10,439 nucleotides of DNA from an uncultured Collinsella sp. (GCA_959019775.1 CAUEPS010000034.1:1-10439), one strand, 5' to 3'; counted from the first letter of the stretch, positions 1 through 6,651 are shown. A program made the numbers and translations. Notes: generated by a model not told the origin, from the letters alone.

Positions 1-47
1 AAGCGGTCGGCGGGGCCATTGTGGCTCTTGACAGCGGATTGGGTCAT
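1..47 (-). CDS. Possible start of a truncated minus-strand gene, product unknown
   Basis: An ATG at 47-45 opens a minus-strand frame that stays open to the window edge and reads MTQSAVKSHNGPADR. Twelve of its fifteen codons end in G or C, as in the neighbouring genes, and the direction matches yqeY upstream. There is no convincing ribosome binding site: the bases just before the ATG are the 3' foot of the long hairpin at 56-154. The opposite strand is also open here, ending at a TGA at 78-80, but its codon third positions fit less well. The fragment is too short to name a product. Confidence 0.3.
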   Translation of the reverse strand, partial: MTQSAVKSHNGPADR

Positions 48-55
48 ATGAGCGA

Positions 56-154
56 AAACCCGTACACGCGAGCAAGGTGACGTGAAATGAAAGGGCGCAG
101 ACCTTATGGTCGCGCCCTTGAAATTGAACGTCAGATTGCCGCGTGTACGGGTTT
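56..154. repeat. Long nested hairpin (99 nt) between yqeY and the left edge
   Basis: Almost the whole stretch folds on itself. A perfect 15-bp stem pairs 56-70 with 140-154. It continues as 72-75 with 136-139, 78-83 with 128-133, then 91-98 with 112-119, and 100-103 with 108-111, closed by a TTAT loop. The largest interruption is an internal loop with near-identical sides, GAAATGA (84-90) and GAAATTGA (120-127), which could form tandem G-A pairs in a plus-strand RNA. It does not resemble tRNA, SRP RNA or tmRNA. It may be a structured RNA, a palindromic repeat element, or part of the 3' end of the yqeY transcript. Confidence 0.7.
82..119 (-). terminator. Possible rho-independent terminator within the long hairpin
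   Basis: The apical part of the 56-154 structure is a GC-rich stem (91-98 with 112-119, extended by 100-103 with 108-111). On the minus strand its 3' side runs into TTTCATTTC, a fair U-rich tail. This would end transcripts coming from yqeY. On the plus strand the tail is GAAATTG, which is not terminator-like. Confidence 0.4.
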
Positions 155-167
155 GCAGCGTCGAGCC

Positions 168-195
168 GTTACGCGGTTTGGTAAAACCGCGTAAC
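168..195. other. Perfect 12-bp hairpin just after the yqeY stop
   Basis: GTTACGCGGTTT (168-179) pairs perfectly with 184-195 around a GGTA loop. The stem begins three bases after the yqeY stop codon. Neither strand has a T-run next to it, so it is not a classical intrinsic terminator. It could protect the 3' end of the mRNA or assist termination at the hairpin that follows. Confidence 0.5.
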
Positions 196-198
196 AAA

Positions 199-642
199 TT
201 ACGCAAGCTTTGCACCGACGATCTTTGCCGCGGCCGGCTTATCGAAGTTGCCGCCAGTGGCCTTGCCCAGAGCGCCCATGACCTGGCCCATCTGCTTCTT
301 AGAGGTCGCACCCAGCTCGGCGATGACCTGCTCGATCAGGGCCTCGAGCTCCTCACCCGAAACCTGCGCGGGCAGCAGGCTCTCCAGAATCTTGACCTGC
401 TCGGTCAGGTTGTCGGTACGCTCCTGGTCGGTACCGGCCTTGATGGACATCTCCAGCGTCTCGCTCGTCTGCTTAATCAGACGCTTGATCATGCTGTTGA
501 CGTCTTCCTCGGTCACATCACGACGCTCGTTGACCTCGATGTTCTTCACCTCGGCCTTAACCTGGCGAATGATGGACAGGCGAACCTTGTCCTTAGCCTT
601 CATGGCCGCGATCATTTCCTTCTGCAGCTCTTCGTTGGTCAT
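199..642 (-). CDS. yqeY: GatB/YqeY domain-containing protein
   Basis: This 147-residue soluble protein belongs to the YqeY family (GatB/Yqey domain, COG1610). The family shares the helical C-terminal domain of the GatB subunit of the tRNA-dependent amidotransferase, a domain that binds tRNA. The cellular role of stand-alone YqeY proteins is not settled. The full length is typical of the family. Recognisable blocks are SIIRQVKAEVKN near residues 23-34, the LLPAQVS segment followed by EEL near 89-98, the MGQVMGAL block near 117-124, and FDKPAAAKIV near the end. The ATG at 642 has GAGGAGG about eight bases upstream. The gene lies 54 bases after the isomerase gene on the same strand, so the two may be co-transcribed. 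Confidence 0.93.
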   Translation of the reverse strand: MTNEELQKEMIAAMKAKDKVRLSIIRQVKAEVKNIEVNERRDVTEEDVNSMIKRLIKQTSETLEMSIKAGTDQERTDNLTEQVKILESLLPAQVSGEELEALIEQVIAELGATSKKQMGQVMGALGKATGGNFDKPAAAKIVGAKLA

Positions 643-667
643 CTGTAAATCCTCCTCAATAGTGTGA

Positions 668-689
668 GCGGCACTCGTACGAGCGCCGC
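668..689. other. Small intergenic hairpin between isomerase and yqeY
   Basis: GCGGC (668-672) pairs with GCCGC (685-689), then CTCG (674-677) with CGAG (680-683), with one mismatch. No T-run follows on the minus strand. It lies between the isomerase stop and the yqeY ribosome binding site and could tune relative expression or RNA processing. Confidence 0.4.
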
Positions 690-696
690 CCCATGA

Positions 697-1920
697 TTAC
701 TCAGTCGTCGACGAATCGTCGGTCGAACTCTTGGTGACGCCCTTCAGGCTGACGTTGTACGGCACGTCCTTGGGCATGGGGTTAACGGTGATGTCGGCGT
801 CCTTCTTGTACTGCTCCAGCCACTCGCTGTACGCGGTGCTTGCCGCCTGCGTCTTCACTACGTTGGAGACGTACTTCTTGATGTCCTTGGGCACCTGCTT
901 AATGTCATCAACCTGATTATCGGCATGGAAGTAGTCGGTGCACTTGATGATGTGATAACCATAGGTCGACTCGACGACGTCGCTCACATCGCCCTTGTTG
1001 AGCCCCTCGAGCGCCGCCTGGTAGCTGTCGACGAAGGTGGTGAGCTTGTCCCAGCCCACATCGCCCTTCTTATCCTTGGAGCCGGTATCGTCGGAGTACT
1101 GCTCCACGGCGTCCTCAAAGCTCAGCTCGCCGGAGTTGATCTTGTCCAGACACTCCTGCGCCTTGGCCTTGGCGGCAGCCTTGTCCTCGTCAGATGCGTC
1201 GGAATCGACCTTGATCAGGATATTCGACGAACGACGGGCGTCGTTGTAGTTGGACAGGTTCTCATTGATGTAGTCGACAATCTCGCTGTCCTTGGGCTTG
1301 CTGGTGGGTGCCACGGCATCCTTGAGCTTCTGCTGCGCCAGGCTCTCCTTGAGCGAATCCTTGTAGGTGTCCTCGGTGTAGCCGTAGGTCTTAAGCGTCT
1401 TCTTAAAGGTCTTGGCGCCGCCCGCGCTCTTGCACGCGTCCTTCCAAGCCTTCTCGACCTCCTTGTCCGACACCGTCACGCCGTTTTCCTTCTGCGCCTG
1501 CTGAAGCAGAATCTGCTGCGCGTAGGAGTCGATGAGCTGCTTGCGGTACTTCTTGGGTGTGAGGTCGTTGTCGACCAAGTACTGTGCCCAGTCCTTGTCC
1601 TTGGTGTAGCCGTAGGACGTGCGCATGCTCATGATCTGCTTGGTCACGGTGTCCTCGGTGAGGTTAGTGCCGTTGATGGTAGCAGCCACGCCACCAGTGA
1701 GCTTATAGCCAGAGCTAGTGTCCTCGGTCTGCGACATCAGGCCGGAGCACGCCATGGCCGAGACGGAAAGCAGCATCGCCAGCACGCCGATAACCACCAG
1801 GACAATCTTGACGGTCTTGGACACATAGGTCTTGCGCTGCTTCTTGCGAGAGCTGGAGGCAGCGCGAGCCTGCTGCTCGGGCGTCGGCGCGGCCTCGGAG
1901 TTCTTTTTCTTATTTGCCAT
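697..1920 (-). CDS. Membrane-anchored parvulin-type peptidyl-prolyl isomerase (SurA/PrsA-like foldase)
   Basis: The product has 407 residues. A lysine-rich cytoplasmic tail (1-35) is followed by one hydrophobic segment (about 37-57), a SurA_N-like helical region (about 75-225) and a parvulin rotamase domain (about 228-328). The rotamase domain contains SSNILIKV, SFEDAVEQYSDD, GDVGW and YGYHIIK. The C-terminus is acidic and Ser/Thr-rich. Such proteins help secreted proteins fold on the outer face of the membrane. AMAC at 55-58 resembles a lipobox only weakly, so a transmembrane anchor is as likely as lipidation. The frame is open to 2019, but the start at 1920 (MANKKKN) has GAAAGG upstream, whereas the extra upstream codons run into the GGGGACAG repeat and look non-coding. 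Known family members depend on the rotamase and chaperone parts to differing degrees; activity here is inferred. Confidence 0.9.
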   Translation of the reverse strand: MANKKKNSEAAPTPEQQARAASSSRKKQRKTYVSKTVKIVLVVIGVLAMLLSVSAMACSGLMSQTEDTSSGYKLTGGVAATINGTNLTEDTVTKQIMSMRTSYGYTKDKDWAQYLVDNDLTPKKYRKQLIDSYAQQILLQQAQKENGVTVSDKEVEKAWKDACKSAGGAKTFKKTLKTYGYTEDTYKDSLKESLAQQKLKDAVAPTSKPKDSEIVDYINENLSNYNDARRSSNILIKVDSDASDEDKAAAKAKAQECLDKINSGELSFEDAVEQYSDDTGSKDKKGDVGWDKLTTFVDSYQAALEGLNKGDVSDVVESTYGYHIIKCTDYFHADNQVDDIKQVPKDIKKYVSNVVKTQAASTAYSEWLEQYKKDADITVNPMPKDVPYNVSLKGVTKSSTDDSSTTE

Positions 1921-1996
1921 AGTTGGCCTTTCGCATAACGAATCGAACAAACGCCATTGTGTCACAACGCAGCCCCCGCGGCACGCTTGGTGCATT

Positions 1997-2038
1997 GGGG
2001 ACAGGTTAATCTGCACCATTTAGGTGCAAAGGGGACAG
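1997..2038. repeat. GGGGACAG repeat unit with internal hairpin
   Basis: Two direct copies of GGGGACAG (1997-2004 and 2031-2038) flank a small hairpin, TGCACC (2012-2017) pairing with GGTGCA (2023-2028) around ATTTA. The unit abuts a second GGGGAC-type palindrome at 2050-2103. From memory, very similar GGGGACAGGTTAATCTGCACC motifs are scattered in intergenic DNA of coriobacterial genomes; this was not searched. Confidence 0.6.
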
Positions 2039-2049
2039 ATGCGGCACTT

Positions 2050-2103
2050 GGCACTTGGGGACTGTCCCTTACTGCCGGCAGAAAAGGAACGTCCCCAAGT
2101 GCC
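2050..2103. repeat. 54-bp palindromic element with GGCACTTGGGGAC arms
   Basis: GGCACTTGGGGAC (2050-2062) pairs perfectly with 2091-2103. The centre contains the 10-bp palindrome CTGCCGGCAG (2072-2081), joined by imperfectly paired CCCTT and AAAAGG segments. A partial extra copy, GGCACTTG, sits directly before it at 2043-2050. It lies 14 bases after the PTS EIIA stop, yet has no T-run, so it is better seen as a REP-like dispersed element than as a terminator. Confidence 0.7.
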
Positions 2104-2117
2104 GACTCAGCCCCACC

Positions 2118-2582
2118 TTAGAAGTGGCGGCGGATGGCGTCGACCATGCCCTGGGACGTGGTCTGGCCGAGCACGTCGGCTGCGGCATCGGCGTCCATAA
2201 AGATGTTCATGAGCGCCTGCAGGGCCTCGACCTGACCGCCCGGCTCTGCGATGCCCAGATTGATGACGATCTGCGCCGGCACCGGAGCGCCCATGCCAGC
2301 CATAGCGTTAAATGTCACGGGCGCGGCGGGCTTCACCACCGCGATATAGGGCTTGGCCACAAACCCCGGATCGGTATGCGGAATGGCAATGTTTGCCGCC
2401 GGCATGGCAAGACCCGTGGGATAGGCATCCTCGCGCGTGCGAACGGCGTCAAGCCAACCGGATGCAATGTAGCCACGTGGTGCAAGCTCGCCCTCGAGCC
2501 GCGCGAACACCTCATCCGGCGTCGCACACTCCCAATCAAAAAACACCAGCTCAGGCGTAAACAGCGCTTCGTTATCCGCCAT
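2118..2582 (-). CDS. PTS system EIIA component, fructose/galactitol type
   Basis: This 154-residue protein matches the PTS_EIIA type-2 domain (COG1762), closest in style to galactitol EIIA. The phosphorylatable histidine is H69 in NIAIPHTDP (64-72), preceded by the family's YPTGLAMPAA run (54-63). In the phosphotransferase system EIIA accepts phosphate from HPr and passes it to an EIIB. The length is that of a stand-alone EIIA. No EIIB or EIIC gene is present in the window, so its partner must lie elsewhere or it acts as a regulator. The ATG at 2582 is preceded by GAGAGGTGA. It lies downstream of the purine operon terminator and so probably has its own promoter, which could not be identified. 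Confidence 0.88.
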   Translation of the reverse strand: MADNEALFTPELVFFDWECATPDEVFARLEGELAPRGYIASGWLDAVRTREDAYPTGLAMPAANIAIPHTDPGFVAKPYIAVVKPAAPVTFNAMAGMGAPVPAQIVINLGIAEPGGQVEALQALMNIFMDADAAADVLGQTTSQGMVDAIRRHF

Positions 2583-2600
2583 GCGCTCACCTCTCTCACC

Positions 2601-2656
2601 TAGTCACCTGGGACGCTCTTAAACGACTAGTCATTGAAGAACGTCGCAGGTGACTA
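2601..2656. repeat. Long imperfect palindrome upstream of the PTS EIIA gene
   Basis: TAGTCACCTG (2601-2610) pairs perfectly with CAGGTGACTA (2647-2656). Pairing continues inward as GACG (2612-2615) with CGTC (2642-2645), then 2617-2620 with 2637-2640, to the central palindrome GACTAGTC (2625-2632), with single mismatches between blocks. It occupies the 5' leader or promoter region of the EIIA gene, ending about 18 bases before the start codon. It could be an operator, a leader structure or a mobile palindromic repeat. Confidence 0.65.
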
Positions 2657-2659
2657 CCT

Positions 2660-2703
2660 AAAACAAAGGGTGGCCACTTGCGCCTTGGCGCCAATGACCA
2701 CCC
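2660..2703 (-). terminator. Rho-independent terminator of the purF-purM-purN operon
   Basis: GGGTGG (2668-2673) pairs with CCACCC (2698-2703), and an inner GCGCC (2680-2684) pairs with GGCGC (2687-2691). On the minus strand the stem is followed directly by TTTGTTTT. It begins 31 bases after the purN stop codon. The plus-strand side lacks a T-run, so it works in one direction. Confidence 0.9.
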
Positions 2704-2734
2704 TGACTACTCGGCTAAATTGTACTGTGCGCCG

Positions 2735-3436
2735 CTAGCCGCGAGGCGCGTCAATTGCGACCTTGCCGCTCTCCAGCACGTGAACGCGGCCGTCGGCGAG
2801 CATCTGCACGACCTCGGGATACAGCACATGCTCGATCGCGTGGATGTGCTCCTCGAGCGTATCGACGTCCCAGCCCTCCTCGACAGCCAGCGCACGCTGG
2901 GCGATGATGGGGCCGTTGTCGTAGATCTCGTTGGCAAAGTGCACGGTCACGCCGGTCACCTTGACGCCGCGGGCAAACGCATCGTCAATCGCATGGGCGC
3001 CGGTAAAGCTCGGCAGCAGCGCCGGGTGTAGGTTAACCACGCGGTTGGAAAACGCCGCCAGCAGCGGCGTGTGCACCATGCGCATGTAACCGGCCATCAC
3101 CACGTACTCGCAGCCGCGCTCGAGCAGCTCATGCGCGATGATCTCGTCGGCGGCGATGGGGTCGGCATAGACATCCTTGGACAGCGTGAGTGTCTGGATG
3201 CCCACACGCTCGGCGCGCTGCAGGCCCTTGGCCGAAGGGCGGCTCGACACCACAAGTTCAATCGAGGCGTTGAGCTTGCCGGCGGCGATCAGGTCGATCA
3301 GCGCCTGCAGGTTGGTACCCGAACCGCTGATAAGCACGCCAATCTTAAGCGGCTCGGCCGTATCGGTGCCGGTCGGACGGGTGTAGGGTACAAAGCCCAG
3401 GCCCTCGGCAGCAGCCATCTGCTCGTTAGCGCTCAT
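2735..3436 (-). CDS. purN: Phosphoribosylglycinamide formyltransferase PurN
   Basis: PurN transfers a formyl group from 10-formyltetrahydrofolate to GAR, giving FGAR, the third step of IMP synthesis in the cytoplasm. The 233-residue product has the phosphate-binding loop SGSGTNLQAL (37-46), the MAGYMRMV segment (114-121), the catalytic block NLHPALLPSFTGAHA (135-149) with its Asn and His, and the conserved Asp in YDNGP (172-176). It is slightly long because of about 30 residues before the first beta strand (KIGVLISG). The start at 3436 overlaps the purM stop by 11 bases, which suggests translational coupling. The next ATG, at 3418, would remove six residues of the extension; the ribosome binding site does not settle the choice. 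An upstream extension to 3475 lies fully inside purM and is rejected. Confidence 0.95.
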   Translation of the reverse strand: MSANEQMAAAEGLGFVPYTRPTGTDTAEPLKIGVLISGSGTNLQALIDLIAAGKLNASIELVVSSRPSAKGLQRAERVGIQTLTLSKDVYADPIAADEIIAHELLERGCEYVVMAGYMRMVHTPLLAAFSNRVVNLHPALLPSFTGAHAIDDAFARGVKVTGVTVHFANEIYDNGPIIAQRALAVEEGWDVDTLEEHIHAIEHVLYPEVVQMLADGRVHVLESGKVAIDAPRG

Positions 3437-4529
3437 CGGAGTACACGACCTTACCGGAGCCCTCGACGCACTCACCCACGCGGAACGGCTTCTCGCCTAG
3501 CGCGACCAGAGCCTCGGTCACGGCAGCCTCGTCCTCGGGGGCGACGATCAGGCACAGGCCGACACCCATGTTGAAGGTCTTGCATGCCTCGTTGGGCGCA
3601 AGCTCGGCCTGACGCGACACGTAGGTGATGACGGGCGGAACATCCCAGCCCATCTCGGCGCCGTTGCGGGTGACCACGGCGTCGACGTCGTCGGCGAGCG
3701 CGCGGTTGAGGTTCTCGGTAATACCGCCGCCGGTGATATGGGCAATGGCATGAACGTTGGCGCCACCGCGGAGCAGCTCCAGAATCGGCTTCACATAAAT
3801 GCGCGTGGGGGCCAGCAGGGCGTCGGCCAGCGAAGCGCCGCCGAGCTCCTCGAGCGGACGACTTAGCTCCTCGGCCTTAGCGGCAGCCTCGGGCGTGCCC
3901 GGCTTGATGCCGTCGACACCGATGACTTTGCGCACGAGTGAGTATCCGTTGGAGTGCACGCCGGTGGAGGGCAGGCCCAGGATCACATCGCCGGGGCGAA
4001 CGTTCGCGGGGTCGAGCATCTTGGGACGGTCGACGACGCCCACGGTAAAGCCGGCAAGGTCGTAATCGGCGGGGGCCATGACGCCCGGGTGCTCGGCCAT
4101 CTCGCCGCCCACGAGCGCGCAGCCCGCGAGCTTGCAGCCGTCGGCCACGCCCTTGATGATCTTTGCCATGTGCTCGGCCTCAATGTGACCGATGGCAACG
4201 TAATCCAGGAAGAACAGCGGCTCGGCGCCCGAAGCCAAAATGTCATTGACGCACATGGCGACCAGGTCCTGGCCCACCGTCTCGTGACGGTCCATGATCT
4301 GGGCGAGCACGAGCTTGGTGCCCACGCCGTCGGTGCCGCTGATCAGGATCGGGTCTTCCATATCCTTAAGCGCGGCGGCCGAGAACAGGCCACCAAAGCC
4401 ACCGATGCCGCCGATAACCTCGGGGCGGTTGGTGTCCTTGACCATCTGCTTAATAGCGTCGACGGCACGTCCGCCCTCAGCGGTATCGACGCCGGCGTCC
4501 TCGTACGTCACATGCTTGCTGTCGCTCAT
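3426..4529 (-). CDS. purM: Phosphoribosylformylglycinamidine cyclo-ligase PurM (AIR synthetase)
   Basis: PurM uses ATP to close the imidazole ring of FGAM, giving AIR, the fifth step of IMP synthesis. The 367-residue product shows the AIRS family order: a GIGGFGGLF loop (41-49), SGTDGVGTK (64-72), GQDLVAMCVNDI (86-97), ALVGGEMAEHPG (138-149), LPSTGVHSNGYSL (186-198) and ITGGGITENLNRAL near residue 267. The GGEMAEHPG form differs from the GGETAEMPG version of E. coli and B. subtilis and looks like a lineage variant. The ATG at 4529 has GAGAGGAAGG at good spacing. The gene lies between purF (157-base gap) and purN (overlapping) and is part of the same operon. Confidence 0.97.
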   Translation of the reverse strand: MSDSKHVTYEDAGVDTAEGGRAVDAIKQMVKDTNRPEVIGGIGGFGGLFSAAALKDMEDPILISGTDGVGTKLVLAQIMDRHETVGQDLVAMCVNDILASGAEPLFFLDYVAIGHIEAEHMAKIIKGVADGCKLAGCALVGGEMAEHPGVMAPADYDLAGFTVGVVDRPKMLDPANVRPGDVILGLPSTGVHSNGYSLVRKVIGVDGIKPGTPEAAAKAEELSRPLEELGGASLADALLAPTRIYVKPILELLRGGANVHAIAHITGGGITENLNRALADDVDAVVTRNGAEMGWDVPPVITYVSRQAELAPNEACKTFNMGVGLCLIVAPEDEAAVTEALVALGEKPFRVGECVEGSGKVVYSDER

Positions 4530-4554
4530 CTGAGCCTTCCTCTCCCACTACCGT

Positions 4555-4657
4555 GGCGCCGCGCGGGCGCCAAACGGTGTTCATAGTTGCGTTCATTTCG
4601 GCGCGCACCATAACAGCACGCGCCGTCATATCAACAAAACGGCAGGTAAAACCTACC
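4555..4657 (-). promoter_or_regulatory. purF-purM spacer with three hairpins, possible attenuation or processing region
   Basis: The gap of 157 bases between purF and purM is unusually long for this operon. Downstream of purF the first hairpin pairs 4641-4647 with 4651-4657 (one mismatch), followed on the minus strand by GTTTTGTTG, a weak terminator-like tail. CAGGT at 4643-4647 can instead pair with ACCTG at 4665-4669, so two folds compete. Next are CGGCGCG (4599-4605) with CGCGCCG (4619-4625), and GGCGCC (4555-4560) with 4566-4571 directly before the purM ribosome binding site. The regulatory role is inferred from structure only. Confidence 0.4.
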
Positions 4658-4686
4658 AAAATAAACCTGTCCTCACATGGCGGGTT

Positions 4687-6357
4687 TTAGGCCTCGCCGT
4701 GCTCCTCTTCCCAGCTGCGGTCGTCGTATTTCTCGACCACGGCGTCGTCGTCAAAGTACAGCGGCTTGTCCAGGTTGCGGGGCTTAAAGCCCTCCATGAA
4801 CTTGTCGCGGCCAAAGCTCTCGGGAATCGCCACGGGATAACGGCCGGTAAAGCACGCATCGCAGTAACCGCCCTTGGGCATGACCTTCAGCAGGCCCTCG
4901 ACCGAAAGGAAGGCCAGCGAATCGGCGCCAATGTACTCGCAAATCTCGTCGACCGTCTTGTTGGCGCTGATAAGCTGCGACTGCACGTCGGTATCGATAC
5001 CGTAGAAGCACGGCCAGATGACCTCGGGCGAGTTGATGCGGATATGAATCTCCTTGGCGCCGGCGTTGCGCAGCATCTTGACGAGCTGCACCATGGTGGT
5101 GCCGCGGACGATGGAGTCATCGATGACGACCAGGCGCTTGCCCTCGATGTTGTCACGCAGCGGGTTGAGCTTCATGCGCACGCCCATGGCACGCAGCTCC
5201 TGCGTGGGCTCGATAAACGTGCGTCCCACGTAGCGGTTCTTGATGAGGCCCTCGCCAAAGGGAATGCCGCTCTCGTGCGAATAGCCCTCCGCGGGCGGCA
5301 GGCCGGAGTCGGGCACGCCGATGACTAGGTCGGCCTCGACGGGCTCCTCATGTGCCAGCTGACGACCCATGTCATAACGGCAGGCGTAGACGCTCTTGCC
5401 GTTCATGATGGAATCGGGGCGGGCGAAGTAGACCTGCTCAAAGATGCAGTTAGCAGGCTCTTCGGCGGCAGGCACGCCCTGCTCGGACACAAGGCCCTCG
5501 GCGCTGATACGCAAAATCTCACCGGGACGGACATCACGGACATACTCGGCGCCCACGATATCGAGTGCGCAGGTCTCGGAGGCGACGACCCAGCCGCCGG
5601 CGCGGGTGACATGGGTGGTGGCGTCGACCGTCGCGGCGCCGTCCTGCGACGGCAGCTGCGAAACGGATGCGGCATCGGCCTGGTCCAGGCCCTCGTCCAC
5701 CAGCTTGCCCAGCACAAGCGGGCGAATGCCGTGCGGATCGCGGAATGCGTAAAGCGCCTGCTCGTTGATGAGCGTCATGGCGTAGCCGCCGCGCACAAGC
5801 TCCATGGTCTTGCGAATGCCCTCGCGCAGATGGCCTGTACGCTGAGTAAAGTAGCCGATGAGTTTGGTCGCGACCTCGGAATCCGAGTTGGAGAGGAACG
5901 GCACGCCCAGCTCGATCAGCTGGCGGCGCAGCTCGTCGGTGTTGACGAGGGTGCCGTTGTGCGCGAGCGCGATAATGACGCTATTGATGGTAGAGAGGTG
6001 CGGCTGCGAGGCTTCCCAGCTCTTGGCGCCGGCGGTGCCATAGCGCACGTGGCCCACGGCCAGCTGGCCGGAGAGCGTCGACAGGTCGGCGTTGGAGAAC
6101 ACACGGTCGAGCAGGCCCAGATCCTTGCGGACCATAACCGTGCCGCCGTCACCCACGGCGATTCCCGCCGATTCCTGGCCACGGTGCTGCAGCGCACGCA
6201 GGCCAAAGTACGTCAGTCGAGCCACATCGCGATCGGGCGCCCATACGCCGAAAATGCCACATTCCTCATGCAGCTGGTCGGAGTCCGGATCATACGTCGA
6301 CATGGTCTTCACCTGTCCCGCGGCGCGCTCGGCCGCGCGGATGGTTTCTTGAGACAT
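4687..6357 (-). CDS. purF: Amidophosphoribosyltransferase PurF
   Basis: PurF joins glutamine-derived ammonia to PRPP, making phosphoribosylamine, the committed step of purine synthesis. The N-terminal Ntn glutaminase begins at C33 (CGIFGVW), which would become the catalytic N-terminus after removal of a propeptide. RALQHRGQESAG (54-65), VGHVRYGT (101-108) and LAHNGTL (131-137) follow. The phosphoribosyltransferase half has the PRPP loop VVIDDSIVRGTT (410-421). C304, C450, C499 and C502 match the four cysteines of B. subtilis-type PurF that hold a 4Fe-4S cluster. Residues about 221-255 form an extra Ala/Asp/Gln-rich loop inside the glutaminase domain. The start at 6357 has GAGGGG upstream; an internal ATG at 6303 (M19) with AGGTGA is an alternative giving a 14-residue propeptide, nearer the usual length. 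Confidence 0.97.
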   Translation of the reverse strand: MSQETIRAAERAAGQVKTMSTYDPDSDQLHEECGIFGVWAPDRDVARLTYFGLRALQHRGQESAGIAVGDGGTVMVRKDLGLLDRVFSNADLSTLSGQLAVGHVRYGTAGAKSWEASQPHLSTINSVIIALAHNGTLVNTDELRRQLIELGVPFLSNSDSEVATKLIGYFTQRTGHLREGIRKTMELVRGGYAMTLINEQALYAFRDPHGIRPLVLGKLVDEGLDQADAASVSQLPSQDGAATVDATTHVTRAGGWVVASETCALDIVGAEYVRDVRPGEILRISAEGLVSEQGVPAAEEPANCIFEQVYFARPDSIMNGKSVYACRYDMGRQLAHEEPVEADLVIGVPDSGLPPAEGYSHESGIPFGEGLIKNRYVGRTFIEPTQELRAMGVRMKLNPLRDNIEGKRLVVIDDSIVRGTTMVQLVKMLRNAGAKEIHIRINSPEVIWPCFYGIDTDVQSQLISANKTVDEICEYIGADSLAFLSVEGLLKVMPKGGYCDACFTGRYPVAIPESFGRDKFMEGFKPRNLDKPLYFDDDAVVEKYDDRSWEEEHGEA

Positions 6358-6651
6358 GGCATCCCCTCAGAGCCTCGTATTTTGGCGTTACCCGCCTTAT
6401 TATACGCACGGCGCGACGCGCTCCCCAGCGCATGAGCAGCGCTTTTTAAAAGCCCACCGAGCTAATAATCAGTTTTGTTGCCAAACATTTATTTGGCTTC
6501 ACGACGTGGGTGGCAGTGCCACGCCGACCCTCACTACGCCACGCTTCGCCCGCCGTTAGGACTTACATTGTTGCAATTGGGACGTTCGTCCTGTCTTTTG
6601 GCAGGTCGGCGGCGTATCCTTGTACCTACAGCAAAACGAGAAAGGTTATGT
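6358..6651. other. Divergent intergenic region between purF and the CmpB-type membrane protein
   Basis: The gap must hold promoters in both directions. The purF side has a clear TATAAT box. On the plus-strand side TATCCT at 6615-6620 is the best -10 candidate, without a good -35. Two small hairpins are visible: GCCAAA (6480-6485) with TTTGGC (6492-6497), and GTGGC (6510-6514) with GCCAC (6518-6522). No PurR-like box or purine riboswitch core was recognised. Confidence 0.5.
6399..6404 (-). promoter_or_regulatory. -10 box of the purF promoter
   Basis: The minus strand reads TATAAT, a perfect sigma-70/SigA -10 hexamer. Transcription would start near 6392, leaving a leader of about 35 bases to the start at 6357. 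The hexamer at 17 bases spacing (6422-6427, TGGGGA) is a poor -35, which suggests activator help or a weak promoter. Confidence 0.6.

Noticed and set aside
56..154. tRNA, SRP RNA or tmRNA in the long hairpin
   Set aside because: There is no cloverleaf, no GGAA-type SRP tetraloop with its conserved internal loop, and no tmRNA ends; the fold is a simple rod.
1744..1755. Lipoprotein signal (lipobox) in the isomerase
   Set aside because: The AMAC sequence departs from the usual lipobox and the preceding segment is preceded by a long charged tail; left as uncertain rather than called.
925..1938. Long plus-strand frame of 337 codons opposite the isomerase gene
   Set aside because: It is antisense to a gene with clear domains and a ribosome binding site; its product is a Leu/Val/Gly-rich string with no recognisable motif, as expected for the shadow of a GC-rich gene.
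1921..2019. N-terminal extension of the isomerase frame by 33 codons
   Set aside because: No ribosome binding site supports it and it reads into the GGGGACAG repeat; the start at 1920 has GAAAGG at proper spacing.
6358..6398. Purine riboswitch upstream of purF
   Set aside because: The predicted leader is only about 35 bases and no three-way junction or conserved purine-riboswitch core could be seen there or upstream of purE.
5350..6435. Plus-strand frame of 361 codons opposite purF
   Set aside because: purF is unmistakable on the other strand and the antisense product has no family features.
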